DNA of 48,826 nt, from positions 1-48,826 of the forward strand of contig JAQVCP010000017.1 in the NCBI GenBank assembly GCA_028689735.1. The letters are read 5' to 3'. The notes beneath the pieces are model-generated. The model was not told the origin of the DNA, made no database searches, and saw only the letters and a program-made list of their open reading frames with translations. The DNA comes from Hespellia sp. GTDB lineage: Bacteria > Bacillota > Clostridia > Lachnospirales > Lachnospiraceae. A program made the translations under genes and the position numbers. The first letter of the stretch is position 1, and each line of letters opens with the position of its first letter. Shown one piece after another: positions 9,001 to 17,018 of the stretch.

Positions 9001-9438
9001 GGACATGAGATCACAGCGGAGAACACATTCCGTGCAGAACATGCGGTGAGTGATGTGGAGGTCGCATTTACCTTTGATGCATCGAAGCTTGGCGGGAAAA
9101 CTGGTGTGGTGTATGAACAGTTGTATTGCGAGGGCGAAGTGCTGGCAGTGCATGAGGACCATGGTGATACGCAGCAGACGATTCTGTTCGAGGAGCCTGA
9201 AAAGCCGGAAGAGCCGGAAAAACCAGAAGAGCCGCAGCCAGAAGAACCACAGCCAAAGCCGGAAATCCCGGAGAACATAGATAAGCTTCCCCCGGATTCG
9301 GATGCGGCAGTTGAGGTAAAGAGACCGGGAATCGTCCGCACTGGCGATTATACTCAAATTGGTATCTGGGCGGGAAGTATGGCTGTCATGATCTTTTTTG
9401 GTCTTGGCACCGTGATAACGCGAAAAAGAAGAAGATAA
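6022..9438 (+). CDS. Large SpaA/VaFE-repeat surface-anchored protein with thioester-like head
   Basis: A 1138-residue cell-wall or pilus-like adhesin. Residues 1-36 are a signal peptide with probable cleavage after VANA. Residues about 50-115 are a Ser/Thr/Asp/Glu linker with imperfect repeats. Residues about 120-290 resemble a thioester domain: Cys177 sits in VCAEPDKSTPSG, the usual form of the reactive-cysteine motif; a partner Gln is not obvious. Five SpaA/Cna-B-like beta domains follow, starting near residues 296, 395, 530, 651 and 786, several with the isopeptide-type EITAPKGY or EKTPPTGY motif. Residues about 936-1055 match the VaFE repeat (CTGLVPGQTYTLKG). A Pro/Glu spacer, VRTGD, a membrane helix and RKRRR end the protein, as in a sortase signal without classic LPXTG. 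The start ATG has AAAGGAG upstream. No sortase gene lies in the window. Confidence 0.93.
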   Translation: MQKFYKKMRKTVSLGLCFSLVFCTMVLGKSSVANATEEPQQAVEDNTAEKSMQSDVTSASEESIPSDNTSTAKGSISSDSTSTSKESEQSGAASTVKESGGSDDDDLASEKSDPIGAKWRGEVIGTAVIAGGNEAVSVMSAVGSECVITPGESENYGSWSTNLFTVATETGEHAGVCAEPDKSTPSGTFKVSELNNQEIKAVMYYYYSEDAILVNGEDSHMAFAHGIISYIYCESLTGLSGEKADLVLERREMIQNRLNTNENGINDILRDWTLYVAYNEDQDIVWMENTPLPKTGHLNLLKKSEDTEVTDENENYILEGAVYGVYEDEGCTKQIGSLTTDATGNSRENLELEAGTYFVKEITAPKGYRLDVQVHPVEVKVEAQATVTLSDVPNFVDVNLLVKKVDSNKVSAGLFNGPQGGASLAGAEFTIRYYKGLFDENTIQNAGNAHRTWVLQTDEKGEISFSKNAFVTGDQFYYNASGEPEIPFGTITIEETKAPQGYRLPENSIHVMQIAEGKTVSAVEQSEQVIRGGVQIEKRDAQLDVSGASQGDAVLGGAVFEIVSNSVGSVLVDGKEYQKDQVVKEIVTDTKGMAKTDAECLPYGNYTVREKTPPTGYQNSGSSLSQTVQIRENGKIILLSGTENAAKNDVIRGGVRVEKRDLELDKSEAIGGAEHTAGATGTTLAGIEFTITNRSERKVLVNGKSYQPGEVMGKITTHWNPERKAYTAETKSDAFPYGTYGIRETRTNECYLLTDGTERIFVIRKNGAVVSADTVGMELVFKDQVVRGDVELVKIVDGTSKRLSVPFVLENVTTKERHVIVTDRNGEYATSAGWNSHKNDTNGNDALLNQEKIKNSDLKISAGVFFLKGENGNTAKPDDHLGALPYGEYILSELRCENNEGYQLQKFTFFVYKNNRVIHLGTVTDDEEETEPQKPEISTIALDEETKSHIVVADKKVTIVDTVHCTGLVPGQTYTLKGRVTDYDEEGKILESDGHEITAENTFRAEHAVSDVEVAFTFDASKLGGKTGVVYEQLYCEGEVLAVHEDHGDTQQTILFEEPEKPEEPEKPEEPQPEEPQPKPEIPENIDKLPPDSDAAVEVKRPGIVRTGDYTQIGIWAGSMAVMIFFGLGTVITRKRRR
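6180..6330 (+). repeat. Imperfect repeats of about 45 bases in the surface protein linker
   Basis: Three to four degenerate units, each encoding roughly a TSTxKES-type segment (TSASEES, TSTAKGS, TSTSKES, ASTVKES), lie between the signal peptide and the thioester-like domain. They would form a flexible acidic/Ser-rich stalk and are a likely site of length variation. Confidence 0.6.
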
Positions 9439-9448
9439 GAATCACATC

Positions 9449-9477
9449 TTTTCTTTGAGAATCATTTATGCTAAAAT
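9449..9477 (+). promoter_or_regulatory. Possible extended -10 promoter for leuCD
   Basis: TG-C-TAAAAT (9469-9477) is a good extended -10; the matching -35 position (TTTTCT, 9449-9454) is weak. It lies in the 123-base gap between the surface protein and leuC. I see no T-box or other leader for leucine control here. Confidence 0.45.
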
Positions 9478-9561
9478 AAGTCTATCTTGTCTGGATGATC
9501 GGTGCGGCGAAGTGCAGCTGGCCGACATTCGGGCAGAATGAAAAAAGAGGAGGACGTCAAT

Positions 9562-10833
9562 ATGGGAATGACAATGACGCAAAAGATACTGGCGGCGCAC
9601 GCAGGATTAGAATCTGTGACAGCGGGCCAGCTGATAGAAGCAAAACTTGACGTGGTCATGGCGAATGATATCACCGGACCAATGGCACTGCCGATTTTTA
9701 AACAGATGGCAGAGAATGTTTTTGATAAAGACAAAGTGATTCTGGTACCAGATCATTTTACACCGAATAAGGATATCAAGTCTGCAATCAACTCCAAGGC
9801 AATCCATGACTTTTCAAAAGAGCAGGGACTGACTTATCTGGAGCAGGGGAAGGGCGGTGTTGAGCACGCAATCTTACCTGAAAAAGGAATCGTAGTGAGC
9901 GGTGAGTGTATCATCGGTGCGGATTCTCATACTTGTACTTATGGGGCGCTGGGAGCATTCTCTACTGGCGTGGGTACTACAGACATCGCAACTGGTATGG
10001 CGACCGGAGAACTCTGGTTCAAGGTTCCGAGCGCAATTAAGTTCGTTCTGACCGGAAAGCCAAGTCCATATGTGAGTGGTAAGGATATCATCATCCATAT
10101 TATCGGCAAGATCGGTGTGGATGGAGCTCTTTACAAGTCCATGGAATATGTAGGAGATGGAATTGCCAATCTGTCCATGGATGACCGTTTTACAATGGCG
10201 AACATGGCAATTGAAGCAGGCGCGAAGAATGGAATCTTTATGGTAGATGATCAGACTGTTTCTTATATGAAGGAACACTCTGCAAAGGAATTCACGGTAT
10301 ACGAGGCTGATGCGGATGCAGAGTACGATGAGGTCATTACCATCGATCTGGCAGAAGTTCGTCCAACGGTAGCATTTCCACATTTGCCGGGGAATGCCAG
10401 AACCATCGATGAGATAGAAGCAATGGAACCAATCAAGATTGATCAGGTTGTCATTGGTTCCTGTACCAATGGTCGTATGAGTGATATGAGAAAAGCGGCA
10501 GCAATCCTCAAGGGACATACGGTTGCAGAAGATGTCCGCGTGATGGTAGTTCCGGCGACACAGAAGATTTACAAGCAGTGTATGCAGGAAGGTCTGCTGG
10601 AGATCTTTGTAGATGCAGGATGTGCGGTCAACACACCAAGCTGTGGTCCATGTATGGGTGGACATATGGGGGTTATGGCGCCGGGTGAGAAGTGTGTCTC
10701 CACAACGAACCGTAATTTTGTAGGTAGAATGGGACACGTTGATTCCCTCATTTACCTTGCTTCTCCGGAAGTTGCAGCAGCAAGTGCAATTGCCGGATAT
10801 ATTGCAAATCCAGAGAAAGTAGGTGACAGATAA
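9562..10833 (+). CDS. leuC: 3-isopropylmalate dehydratase large subunit
   Basis: This aconitase-family 4Fe-4S enzyme isomerises 2-isopropylmalate to 3-isopropylmalate in leucine synthesis, with LeuD as partner. At 423 residues it matches the short clostridial/archaeal LeuC type. The three cluster cysteines are visible: Cys301 in GSCTNGR, and Cys361 and Cys364 in [10 protein letters not shown]. The frame is open upstream to 9502, but ATG 9562 is chosen because AGGAGG lies 8 bases before it and the protein then starts [15 protein letters not shown] like relatives. leuD begins at the last base of the stop codon, so the subunits are translationally coupled. A homoaconitase-like substrate is possible, since this subfamily overlaps with homoaconitases, but the neighbouring leuD of standard type favours leucine synthesis. 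leuA and leuB are not in the window. Confidence 0.93.
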   Translation: MGMTMTQKILAAHAGLESVTAGQLIEAKLDVVMANDITGPMALPIFKQMAENVFDKDKVILVPDHFTPNKDIKSAINSKAIHDFSKEQGLTYLEQGKGGVEHAILPEKGIVVSGECIIGADSHTCTYGALGAFSTGVGTTDIATGMATGELWFKVPSAIKFVLTGKPSPYVSGKDIIIHIIGKIGVDGALYKSMEYVGDGIANLSMDDRFTMANMAIEAGAKNGIFMVDDQTVSYMKEHSAKEFTVYEADADAEYDEVITIDLAEVRPTVAFPHLPGNARTIDEIEAMEPIKIDQVVIGSCTNGRMSDMRKAAAILKGHTVAEDVRVMVVPATQKIYKQCMQEGLLEIFVDAGCAVNTPSCGPCMGGHMGVMAPGEKCVSTTNRNFVGRMGHVDSLIYLASPEVAAASAIAGYIANPEKVGDR

Positions 10834-11327
10834 TGAAAGCATTGGGACACGTTTTTAAATATGGCGATAATGTGGATACAGATGTTATCATTCCGGCAAG
10901 ATATCTGAATTCTTTTGATCCTCAGGAGCTTGCCAGTCATGCAATGGTTGACATTGATCCTGAGTTCGCGGGAAAGGTTCAGCCCGGAGATTTAATTGTT
11001 GCAAATAAGAACTTTGGATGTGGGTCTTCCAGAGAACATGCACCGCTCTGCCTCAAGACAGCAGGTGTCAGCTGTGTGATCGCGGAGACATTTGCACGAA
11101 TTTTCTACCGCAATTCGATCAACATTGGTCTTCCGATTATTGAATGTCCGGAAGCGGCAAGAGGAATCGATGCAGGCGATGAGGTAGAGGTAGACTTTGA
11201 CAGTGGTAAAATTTATAACAGAACCAAGGGAACTCAGTTCCAGGGACAGGCTTTCCCGGAATTCATGCAGAATATTATCGCAGCAGAAGGTCTTGTGAAT
11301 TACACGAACGCAAAAAAGAGCAAATAA
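10833..11327 (+). CDS. leuD: 3-isopropylmalate dehydratase small subunit
   Basis: A 164-residue swivelling-domain subunit of isopropylmalate isomerase. Typical motifs are present: [16 protein letters not shown] near the N-terminus, [12 protein letters not shown] in the middle and [11 protein letters not shown] after it. Length fits the short LeuD type that pairs with the 420-residue LeuC upstream. ATG 10833 overlaps the leuC stop codon by one base. An 86-base gap without a clear promoter or terminator leads to thrC, so the three genes may be one unit. Confidence 0.95.
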   Translation: MKALGHVFKYGDNVDTDVIIPARYLNSFDPQELASHAMVDIDPEFAGKVQPGDLIVANKNFGCGSSREHAPLCLKTAGVSCVIAETFARIFYRNSINIGLPIIECPEAARGIDAGDEVEVDFDSGKIYNRTKGTQFQGQAFPEFMQNIIAAEGLVNYTNAKKSK

Positions 11328-11413
11328 CAAACGTCCGGAAGCAGACCGCCTGAGAGCAGACAGTCTGTGGTGTTTGAAGGAAGAAATGAATCGATGATGA
11401 AAGGAAAGAAAAG

Positions 11414-12907
11414 ATGAATCTATTATACAAAAGTACAAGAAATGCAGACAGAACAGTAACTGCTTCTGAGGCAATCCTGAAAGGACTGGCTGAGGATGGT
11501 GGTTTATTTATGCCGACAGCACTTCCAAAGCTTGATGTTACCTTGAGTGAGTTAAAAGGAATGTCTTACCAGGAGACTGCTTATGCAGTAATGAAGCAGT
11601 TCCTGACAGATTTTACGGAGGAGGAGCTGAAGAAGTGTATCGACCGCGCGTATGATCAGAAGTTTGACACGGAAGTGATTGCACCACTTGTAAAGGTTGG
11701 GGATACGTATCATCTGGAGCTGTTCCATGGTGCGACCATCGCATTTAAGGATATGGCACTCTCAATCCTTCCACATTTACTTACAACGGCTGCAAAGAAG
11801 AATGATGTCAAGAATGATATTGTTATTCTGACGGCAACATCAGGAGATACAGGCAAAGCAGCACTTGCAGGTTTTGCAGATGTACCGGGAACCAAGATTA
11901 TCGTTTTTTATCCGAAGAATGGTGTGAGCAAGGTTCAGGAATTGCAGATGGTGACCCAGAAGGGGGAGAATACTTCGGTTGTTGCGATTCATGGGAATTT
12001 CGATCATGCGCAGACTGGTGTGAAGGAATTATTTGAAGACAAGGAGCTTGGAAAGGAGCTTGCAGATGCAGGCTATCAGTTCTCTTCAGCGAACTCTATC
12101 AATATCGGTCGTCTGGTTCCACAGGTTGTCTACTACGTGTATGCATATGCGAAGCTGTTAGAGAATGAGGAAATTGCAGAAGGCGAAGAAATTAACGTAG
12201 TCGTTCCTACTGGTAATTTTGGAAATATTCTTGCGGCATATTTTGCAAAGAATATGGGCGTTCCGATTGCGAAGCTTGTGTGTGCATCCAATGAGAATAA
12301 GGTGTTGTTCGACTTTTTTGAGACTGGAAAGTATGACCGTAACAGAGAGTTTGTTCTGACCTCTTCTCCATCCATGGATATTCTGATTTCCAGCAACTTA
12401 GAGCGTTTGATTTACCTGATTGCCGGAGCGGATGCCGAGAAGAATGCACAGTTGATGGCGGCTCTCAAGTCAGACGGAAGCTATGAGATTACACCGGAGA
12501 TGAAAGCGAAGCTGGCAGATTTTGTGGGTGGATACGCAACGGAAGCTGAGACAGCAGAAGTGATTGCAGACACTTATAAGAAGACTGGTTATGTGATGGA
12601 TACACACACAGCAGTTGCTGCTTATGTGGCAAAAAAATACAGAGAAGATTCCAAGGATGAGAAGAAAGTCCTGGTAGCATCCACAGCAAGCCCATACAAA
12701 TTTGCAAGAAGTGTTATGACTGCAATTGATGGTAAGTATGATGCGATGGATGAGTTTGCTTTGATTGATGAGCTCGAGAAGATTTCCGGAACCAAGATCC
12801 CAAATGCAATTGAGGAAATCCGTAATGCCAACATTCTTCATACAAGAGAATGTGACGTGGATCAGATGAAGGCGACTGTAAAGGCGATTCTGAAAGGCGA
12901 GGAGTAA
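11414..12907 (+). CDS. thrC: Threonine synthase
   Basis: A PLP-dependent enzyme that converts O-phospho-L-homoserine to L-threonine and phosphate. At 497 residues it is of the longer fungal/gamma-proteobacterial-like class, starting MNLLYKSTRNADRTV. The cofactor lysine is Lys112 in GATIAFKDMALS; the phosphate-binding ATSGDTGKAAL motif and the VPTGNFGN motif follow. The start ATG has AAAGGAAAG upstream. It sits directly downstream of leuCD, an amino-acid synthesis grouping. A small membrane protein starts 3 bases after the stop. Confidence 0.95.
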   Translation: MNLLYKSTRNADRTVTASEAILKGLAEDGGLFMPTALPKLDVTLSELKGMSYQETAYAVMKQFLTDFTEEELKKCIDRAYDQKFDTEVIAPLVKVGDTYHLELFHGATIAFKDMALSILPHLLTTAAKKNDVKNDIVILTATSGDTGKAALAGFADVPGTKIIVFYPKNGVSKVQELQMVTQKGENTSVVAIHGNFDHAQTGVKELFEDKELGKELADAGYQFSSANSINIGRLVPQVVYYVYAYAKLLENEEIAEGEEINVVVPTGNFGNILAAYFAKNMGVPIAKLVCASNENKVLFDFFETGKYDRNREFVLTSSPSMDILISSNLERLIYLIAGADAEKNAQLMAALKSDGSYEITPEMKAKLADFVGGYATEAETAEVIADTYKKTGYVMDTHTAVAAYVAKKYREDSKDEKKVLVASTASPYKFARSVMTAIDGKYDAMDEFALIDELEKISGTKIPNAIEEIRNANILHTRECDVDQMKATVKAILKGEE

Positions 12908-12910
12908 TCT

Positions 12911-13255
12911 ATGAGCAGTGATTTGAATGGAATGATCAGTGTGCTGATTCTGGGATGCGGTCTTTATATTTTATATTCATTTTATAATATGAAAAAAACA
13001 GGCGTGATCAGTGAGACGCTGCTCAGCGGAAAGAATATAGGAAAGAAGTGCAAAGATAAAGAGGGTTTTTTGAAAGAATCACTTCCTTATGTTCTGATTC
13101 TGGGAATTTTCACTGTGCTCTACGGGGCGATTGATATGGTGAACAATTTTGTGACACCGCTGGGAATGATTGATGTGATTGCTGCATTCGTATTTGTAGC
13201 GGTACTGATTTTTTACGTGCTTATCACACAAAAGTTGAAGAAAAAGTATTATTAA
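12911..13255 (+). CDS. Small three-helix membrane protein, function unknown
   Basis: A 114-residue protein with three hydrophobic segments: about 9-27, 60-78 and 85-107, separated by a basic loop (KNIGKKCKDKEG) and ending in KKKYY. No family is recognised. It starts 3 bases after thrC with AGGAG just upstream, so it is probably co-translated with thrC, and a terminator follows. Nothing in the sequence links it to threonine export or metabolism beyond position. Confidence 0.75.
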   Translation: MSSDLNGMISVLILGCGLYILYSFYNMKKTGVISETLLSGKNIGKKCKDKEGFLKESLPYVLILGIFTVLYGAIDMVNNFVTPLGMIDVIAAFVFVAVLIFYVLITQKLKKKYY

Positions 13256-13287
13256 ATAAATGCGACAGAGAAAAATCTGTCACTGAA

Positions 13288-13324
13288 AAAGATGCCAGCG
13301 GGGAACTGCAGGTGTCTTTTTTTT
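13288..13324 (+). terminator. Intrinsic terminator after the thrC unit
   Basis: An imperfect stem (AGATGCCAGC with GCAGGTGTCT around an 8-base loop) runs into eight T. A small perfect stem GACAGA/TCTGTC lies just before it at 13264-13282. Confidence 0.65.
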
Positions 13325-13381
13325 GCTCAAATTCACATAGTGAAAACCTTCCCAAAGCTTTCGGAAAGCGGACTAAAATAG

Positions 13382-13410
13382 TTGACTTTATTTTGTGGAC
13401 ATGAGATAAT
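13382..13410 (+). promoter_or_regulatory. Sigma-A promoter of pckA
   Basis: TTGACT (13382-13387), a 17-base spacer and GATAAT (13405-13410). Transcription would start near 13417, leaving a roughly 78-base leader. The strong promoter fits the strong codon bias of the gene. Confidence 0.8.
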
Positions 13411-13494
13411 AAATCCAGATTTCGATTTATCGGGACCGAATAGTTGTTGACAAATGACTAAAAATTATTATGAAAGAAAGAGGGCTAATGAAAA

Positions 13495-15099
13495 ATGGCA
13501 AATATTGATTTAAGTAAGTATGGTATTAATGGAACTACAGAAATCGTATACAATCCTTCTTTTGATGAATTATTCAAAGAAGAGACAAAACCTGAGTTAG
13601 AAGGTTTTGAAAAAGGTCAGGTAAGTGAACTGGGCGCAGTCAATGTTATGACTGGTATTTATACAGGTCGTTCACCTAAAGATAAGTTCATCGTTATGGA
13701 TGAGAATTCTAAAGACACTGTATGGTGGACTTCTGACGAATACAAGAACGACAACCATCCGGCAAGTGAAGAGACTTGGGCAGCTGTTAAGAAGATCGCT
13801 TTAGAAGAACTTTCTAACAAGAAGCTTTTCGTTGTAGATGCATTCTGTGGAGCCAACGCTGACACAAGAATGGCTATCCGTTTTATTGTTGAAGTTGCTT
13901 GGCAGGCTCATTTTGTAAAGAACATGTTCATTATCCCGACAGAGGAAGAACTTAAGAACTTTGAACCGGATTTCGTTGTTTACAATGCATCGAAAGCAAA
14001 AGTTGAGAACTACAAAGAATTAGGTCTTAACTCAGAGACAGCAGTAGTATTCAACATTTCCAGCAAAGAGCAGGTTATCATTAATACATGGTACGGCGGA
14101 GAGATGAAAAAAGGTATGTTCTCTATGATGAACTACTTCCTTCCACTGAAAGGAATGGCTGCAATGCACTGTTCAGCTAATACAGATATGAATGGTGAGA
14201 ACACAGCAATCTTCTTTGGTCTTTCAGGAACAGGTAAGACAACATTATCTACAGATCCTAAGCGTCTTCTGATTGGAGATGATGAGCATGGCTGGGATGA
14301 TAACGGTGTATTCAACTTTGAAGGCGGATGCTACGCTAAGGTTATTAACCTTGACAAAGAATCTGAACCGGACATCTACAATGCAATCAGAAGAGATGCT
14401 CTTTTAGAGAACGTAACATTAGATGATGCAGGTAAGATTGATTTTGATGATAAGAGCGTAACAGAGAACACTCGTGTATCTTATCCAATCGATCATATTG
14501 ACAATATTGTTCGTCCGATTTCTTCAGCTCCAGCAGCTAAGAACGTAATCTTCCTGTCAGCAGATGCTTTCGGAGTATTGCCACCAGTATCTATCCTGAC
14601 ACCAGAGCAGACAAAGTACTATTTCTTATCTGGATTTACAGCAAAGCTTGCTGGTACAGAGCGTGGAATCACAGAGCCAACACCAACATTCTCAGCTTGC
14701 TTCGGACAGGCATTCTTAGAGCTTCATCCTACAAAATATGCAGATGAGCTTGTTAAGAAGATGGAAGTAAGCGGAGCAAAAGCATACCTTGTTAACACTG
14801 GATGGAATGGTACAGGAAAACGTATCTCTATCAAAGATACTCGTGGTATCATTGATGCTATTCTTGACGGATCAATCAAGACAGCACCTACAAAGACAAT
14901 TCCTTACTTTAACTTTGAGGTTCCAACAGCACTTCCAGGAGTAGATCCGGCAATCTTAGATCCTCGTGATACTTATGCGGATGCTTCTGAGTGGGAGACA
15001 AAAGCAAAAGATCTTGCAGCTCGTTTCGTTAAGAACTTTGCAAAATATGAAGGAAATGCAGAAGGTAAAGGCTTAGTTTCAGCTGGTCCTCAGGCATAA
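13495..15099 (+). CDS. pckA: Phosphoenolpyruvate carboxykinase (ATP)
   Basis: A cytosolic enzyme interconverting oxaloacetate + ATP and PEP + CO2 + ADP; in gut anaerobes it can also run in the CO2-fixing direction to save energy. At 534 residues it has the normal length. The family signature lies in [17 protein letters not shown], the kinase P-loop in [12 protein letters not shown], the metal-binding segment [11 protein letters not shown] right after, and the adenine/ATP region near [14 protein letters not shown]. The start ATG 13495 has AGAGGG upstream. Codons are noticeably biased to highly expressed forms compared with neighbours. It is flanked by its own promoter and terminator and is monocistronic. 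Confidence 0.97.
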   Translation: MANIDLSKYGINGTTEIVYNPSFDELFKEETKPELEGFEKGQVSELGAVNVMTGIYTGRSPKDKFIVMDENSKDTVWWTSDEYKNDNHPASEETWAAVKKIALEELSNKKLFVVDAFCGANADTRMAIRFIVEVAWQAHFVKNMFIIPTEEELKNFEPDFVVYNASKAKVENYKELGLNSETAVVFNISSKEQVIINTWYGGEMKKGMFSMMNYFLPLKGMAAMHCSANTDMNGENTAIFFGLSGTGKTTLSTDPKRLLIGDDEHGWDDNGVFNFEGGCYAKVINLDKESEPDIYNAIRRDALLENVTLDDAGKIDFDDKSVTENTRVSYPIDHIDNIVRPISSAPAAKNVIFLSADAFGVLPPVSILTPEQTKYYFLSGFTAKLAGTERGITEPTPTFSACFGQAFLELHPTKYADELVKKMEVSGAKAYLVNTGWNGTGKRISIKDTRGIIDAILDGSIKTAPTKTIPYFNFEVPTALPGVDPAILDPRDTYADASEWETKAKDLAARFVKNFAKYEGNAEGKGLVSAGPQA

Positions 15100-15138
15100 T
15101 TTAAACATCAGCAGGATGCGAATTCCTGGTGTATCAAG

Positions 15139-15190
15139 GAAGCTCCCAAGTCCGCACACGCGGGAAGCAGGAGCTTCTTTTGTTTTTACA
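15139..15190 (+). terminator. Intrinsic terminator of pckA
   Basis: GAAGCTCC (15139-15146) pairs with GGAGCTTC (15170-15177), followed by TTTTGTTTTT. The long loop may carry a second small stem (CGCACACGCG). Confidence 0.75.
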
Positions 15191-15305
15191 CAGATGGTCA
15201 AGCGGATACTCAGAATCCGCTTTGCTGCTTCTTCGTAACATCTTTTGTAAGGTTAGATTGTAAAATTGCTGTAAAAATTTCCTAACAGAGATTTTATGAA
15301 AGCTA

Positions 15306-15334
15306 TTGTAAAATCATATCCATGAGGTTATAAT
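15306..15334 (+). promoter_or_regulatory. Sigma-A promoter of the 6S-like RNA
   Basis: TTGTAA (15306-15311), a 17-base spacer and perfect TATAAT (15329-15334). The start would fall at about 15341, exactly at the first base of the predicted closing stem of the RNA. Confidence 0.75.
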
Positions 15335-15340
15335 ATAATC

Positions 15341-15557
15341 AAACCTGAGATGTGCGATAACTCTTGTATTTTGAACCTACATTTACTTTAAACGGGATTC
15401 TTTATATCTGTAATATGTCAAGCCTCCGTTTGCAGTGGAAGACAGAAAAACAGATGCGGTTGCCCACCTAGCTGCGGCTAGGAGTCAAAATACGGAACCG
15501 GCACCTTGGGTCTTACTAAAGATAAAGGGCAGTTACTTTCGAGTAGCTGCTTTTTTT
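15341..15557 (+). ncRNA. ssrS: Probable 6S RNA (SsrS)
   Basis: The RNA lies in the 648-base gap between pckA and the YihY gene. It opens CCTGAGATGTGCGA and then has TTTTGAACCTACATTT, which resembles the 5' part of Firmicute 6S RNAs such as Bacillus bsrA/bsrB. The ends pair: CCTGAG with CTTGGG and GTGC with GCAC (15344-15354 with about 15503-15512), as the 6S closing stem should, leaving a long rod with a central bulge. A consensus promoter starts it and a terminator hairpin ends it. 6S RNA binds sigma-A RNA polymerase and serves as template for short product RNAs. Family assignment is from remembered consensus and pairing, not a covariance search. Confidence 0.7.
15529..15557 (+). terminator. 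Intrinsic terminator of the 6S-like RNA
   Basis: GCAGTTACT (15529-15537), TTCG loop, AGTAGCTGC (15542-15550) with one G-U pair, then seven T. Confidence 0.9.
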
Positions 15558-15677
15558 ATGCTGATAATCAGCAACTCAAGTAAATGTTTGGAATTCGTTT
15601 TGCAGTTTTCCGGTAACATTGCGCAGCTTCTATAAGGCAAGGTCTATACGGTTATACTTTTGGAAAAACCTCAAAAC

Positions 15678-15706
15678 TTGAACAAAATGGAAGATTGTGG
15701 TATGAT
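15678..15706 (+). promoter_or_regulatory. Sigma-A promoter of the YihY-family gene
   Basis: TTGAAC (15678-15683), a 17-base spacer and TATGAT (15701-15706). The start would be near 15713, 35 bases before ATG 15748. Confidence 0.7.
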
Positions 15707-15747
15707 TCAAAATATTATGGAAATAGTCTGTTTTAGAGAGTACAGGA

Positions 15748-16605
15748 ATGGGGAAGAATTTGATTAAGAAGTTAAATAATAAAGTAAATGAAGTGAATAA
15801 GCTTATTTTGAGAGTGGGAGAACACCACACGGGTGCATATGCAGCGCAGTCGGCCTTCTTCTTTATATTATCGCTGATTCCAATTATTTTGCTGATGCTG
15901 ACGATGGTACAGTTTACGCCGGTGACAAAGGCAGATGTCATGACGGGAGTGATGAAGCTGTTTCCAAAATCGGTGAACGGAATGCTGGTGTCGATTGTGA
16001 ACCAAGTATACAATACGTCAAGGACGATCATCCCGGTTACAATTATCGTAGCGTTGTGGTCAGCGGGGAAGGGTGTACTAGGGCTGACAACGGGGATGAA
16101 TTGTATTTATGGCTGTCCTGAGACTAGAAATTATCTGCTTCTCCGTTTTCGGGCAACCTTTTATACGGTGCTGTTTATTGTTGTAATCGTGTTATCTTTG
16201 GTTTTATCCGTTTTTGGTAACCGAATCAGCCTTCTTGTCTATGCGCATGCAAAATTTCTGACAAAGATAACCGATTTTCTGATGGAGACGAGGACATTTT
16301 TCTCGCTGGTCGTACTGACTCTTTTCTGGGGAGTAGTTTATACTTTTTTGCCCAACAGAAAAATCAAGATGCGTACACAGTTCATCGGAGCATTCATTAC
16401 TTCTTGCGGATGGCTGCTTATATCCTGGATTTTTTCTGTGTATCTGGATATTTTTACAGGATTTACAGATATGTATGGAAGTCTGACAACGATTGTACTC
16501 ATTATGATGTGGCTGTATTTCTGCATGTATATTACCCTGCTTGGGAGTGAACTGAATGTTATGCTTATGGAACATCAGGAAAAAGAAGCTGATTGCGAAG
16601 TGTAA
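15748..16605 (+). CDS. YihY/BrkB-family inner membrane protein
   Basis: A 285-residue integral membrane protein of the YihY/virulence factor BrkB family, once called ribonuclease BN in error. About six membrane segments are visible. The family marks near the N-terminus are present: YAAQSAFFFILSLIPIILLM, then the IPVTIIVALWSAGKGV segment, YTFLPNRK and GAFITSCGWLLISWIFSVYL toward the end. The biochemical role of the family is unsettled; some relatives have been proposed as transporters. The start ATG has only a weak ribosome site (ACAGGA). It is monocistronic with its own promoter. Confidence 0.88.
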   Translation: MGKNLIKKLNNKVNEVNKLILRVGEHHTGAYAAQSAFFFILSLIPIILLMLTMVQFTPVTKADVMTGVMKLFPKSVNGMLVSIVNQVYNTSRTIIPVTIIVALWSAGKGVLGLTTGMNCIYGCPETRNYLLLRFRATFYTVLFIVVIVLSLVLSVFGNRISLLVYAHAKFLTKITDFLMETRTFFSLVVLTLFWGVVYTFLPNRKIKMRTQFIGAFITSCGWLLISWIFSVYLDIFTGFTDMYGSLTTIVLIMMWLYFCMYITLLGSELNVMLMEHQEKEADCEV

Positions 16606-16698
16606 AAGCTGCTGCTTGTGCATGCTGTGCCGATAAAATGGTGTGAAGTGCGGGGAGGACGATGTCGACAAATCATATACGATGTCGGAGAAAAATGC

Positions 16699-16726
16699 TT
16701 GACATAAAAAGTGGATATGTTACAAT
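16699..16726 (+). promoter_or_regulatory. Sigma-A promoter of the pheST T-box transcript
   Basis: TTGACA (16699-16704), a 16-base spacer and TACAAT (16721-16726) preceded by TG-T, an extended -10. The start would lie near 16733. Confidence 0.85.
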
Positions 16727-16732
16727 TAATAG

Positions 16733-16997
16733 CGTAGTTTTACTTGATAAAGGCAATGACCGTGTTTAGTAGAGAATCATTTTCTGCCAGAGAGAGGAAA
16801 TCACAGGCTGTAAGTTTCCTTAAGTTCAGATGGTGCTCGAAGTTCCCACGTTAGCTGTGTCTCTGAAAACAGGATTCATGATTAGGAGACAACGTAGCAT
16901 GCACGTTACGCATTACTTAAGTGTCCGCACATCGTGCGGGAATTAGGGTGGTACCGCGAGTTATAGTCTCGTCCCTTGGTTGGGACGGGATTTTTTT
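16733..16997 (+). promoter_or_regulatory. T-box leader (tRNA-Phe responsive) with terminator
   Basis: The universal T-box core AGGGTGGTACCGCG is at 16945-16958. Stem I is closed by CAGAGA (16788-16793) with TCTCTG (16860-16865). Within it the segment CGAAGTTCCCACG carries TTC at 16843-16845, the Phe codon expected for the specifier. The terminator stem TCTCGTCCC/GGGACGGGA (16967-16975/16982-16990) is followed by seven T. Known mechanism: uncharged tRNA pairs with the specifier and the T-box bulge and favours the antiterminator. The downstream pheS-pheT genes agree with the Phe reading. Confidence 0.97.
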
Positions 16998-17018
16998 ATT
17001 GTGTAGAAAGGAGTAATT

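Noticed and set aside
9874-10842. 322-codon minus-strand frame opposite leuC
   Set aside because: Shadow of leuC created by codon bias; its translation has no recognisable family.
13447-13475. TTGACA close to pckA as a second promoter
   Set aside because: No -10 box at 16-18 bases; the upstream TTGACT/GATAAT pair is far better.
15435-15635. 66-codon frame inside the gap after pckA
   Set aside because: It overlaps the 6S-like RNA and its terminator; no ribosome site.
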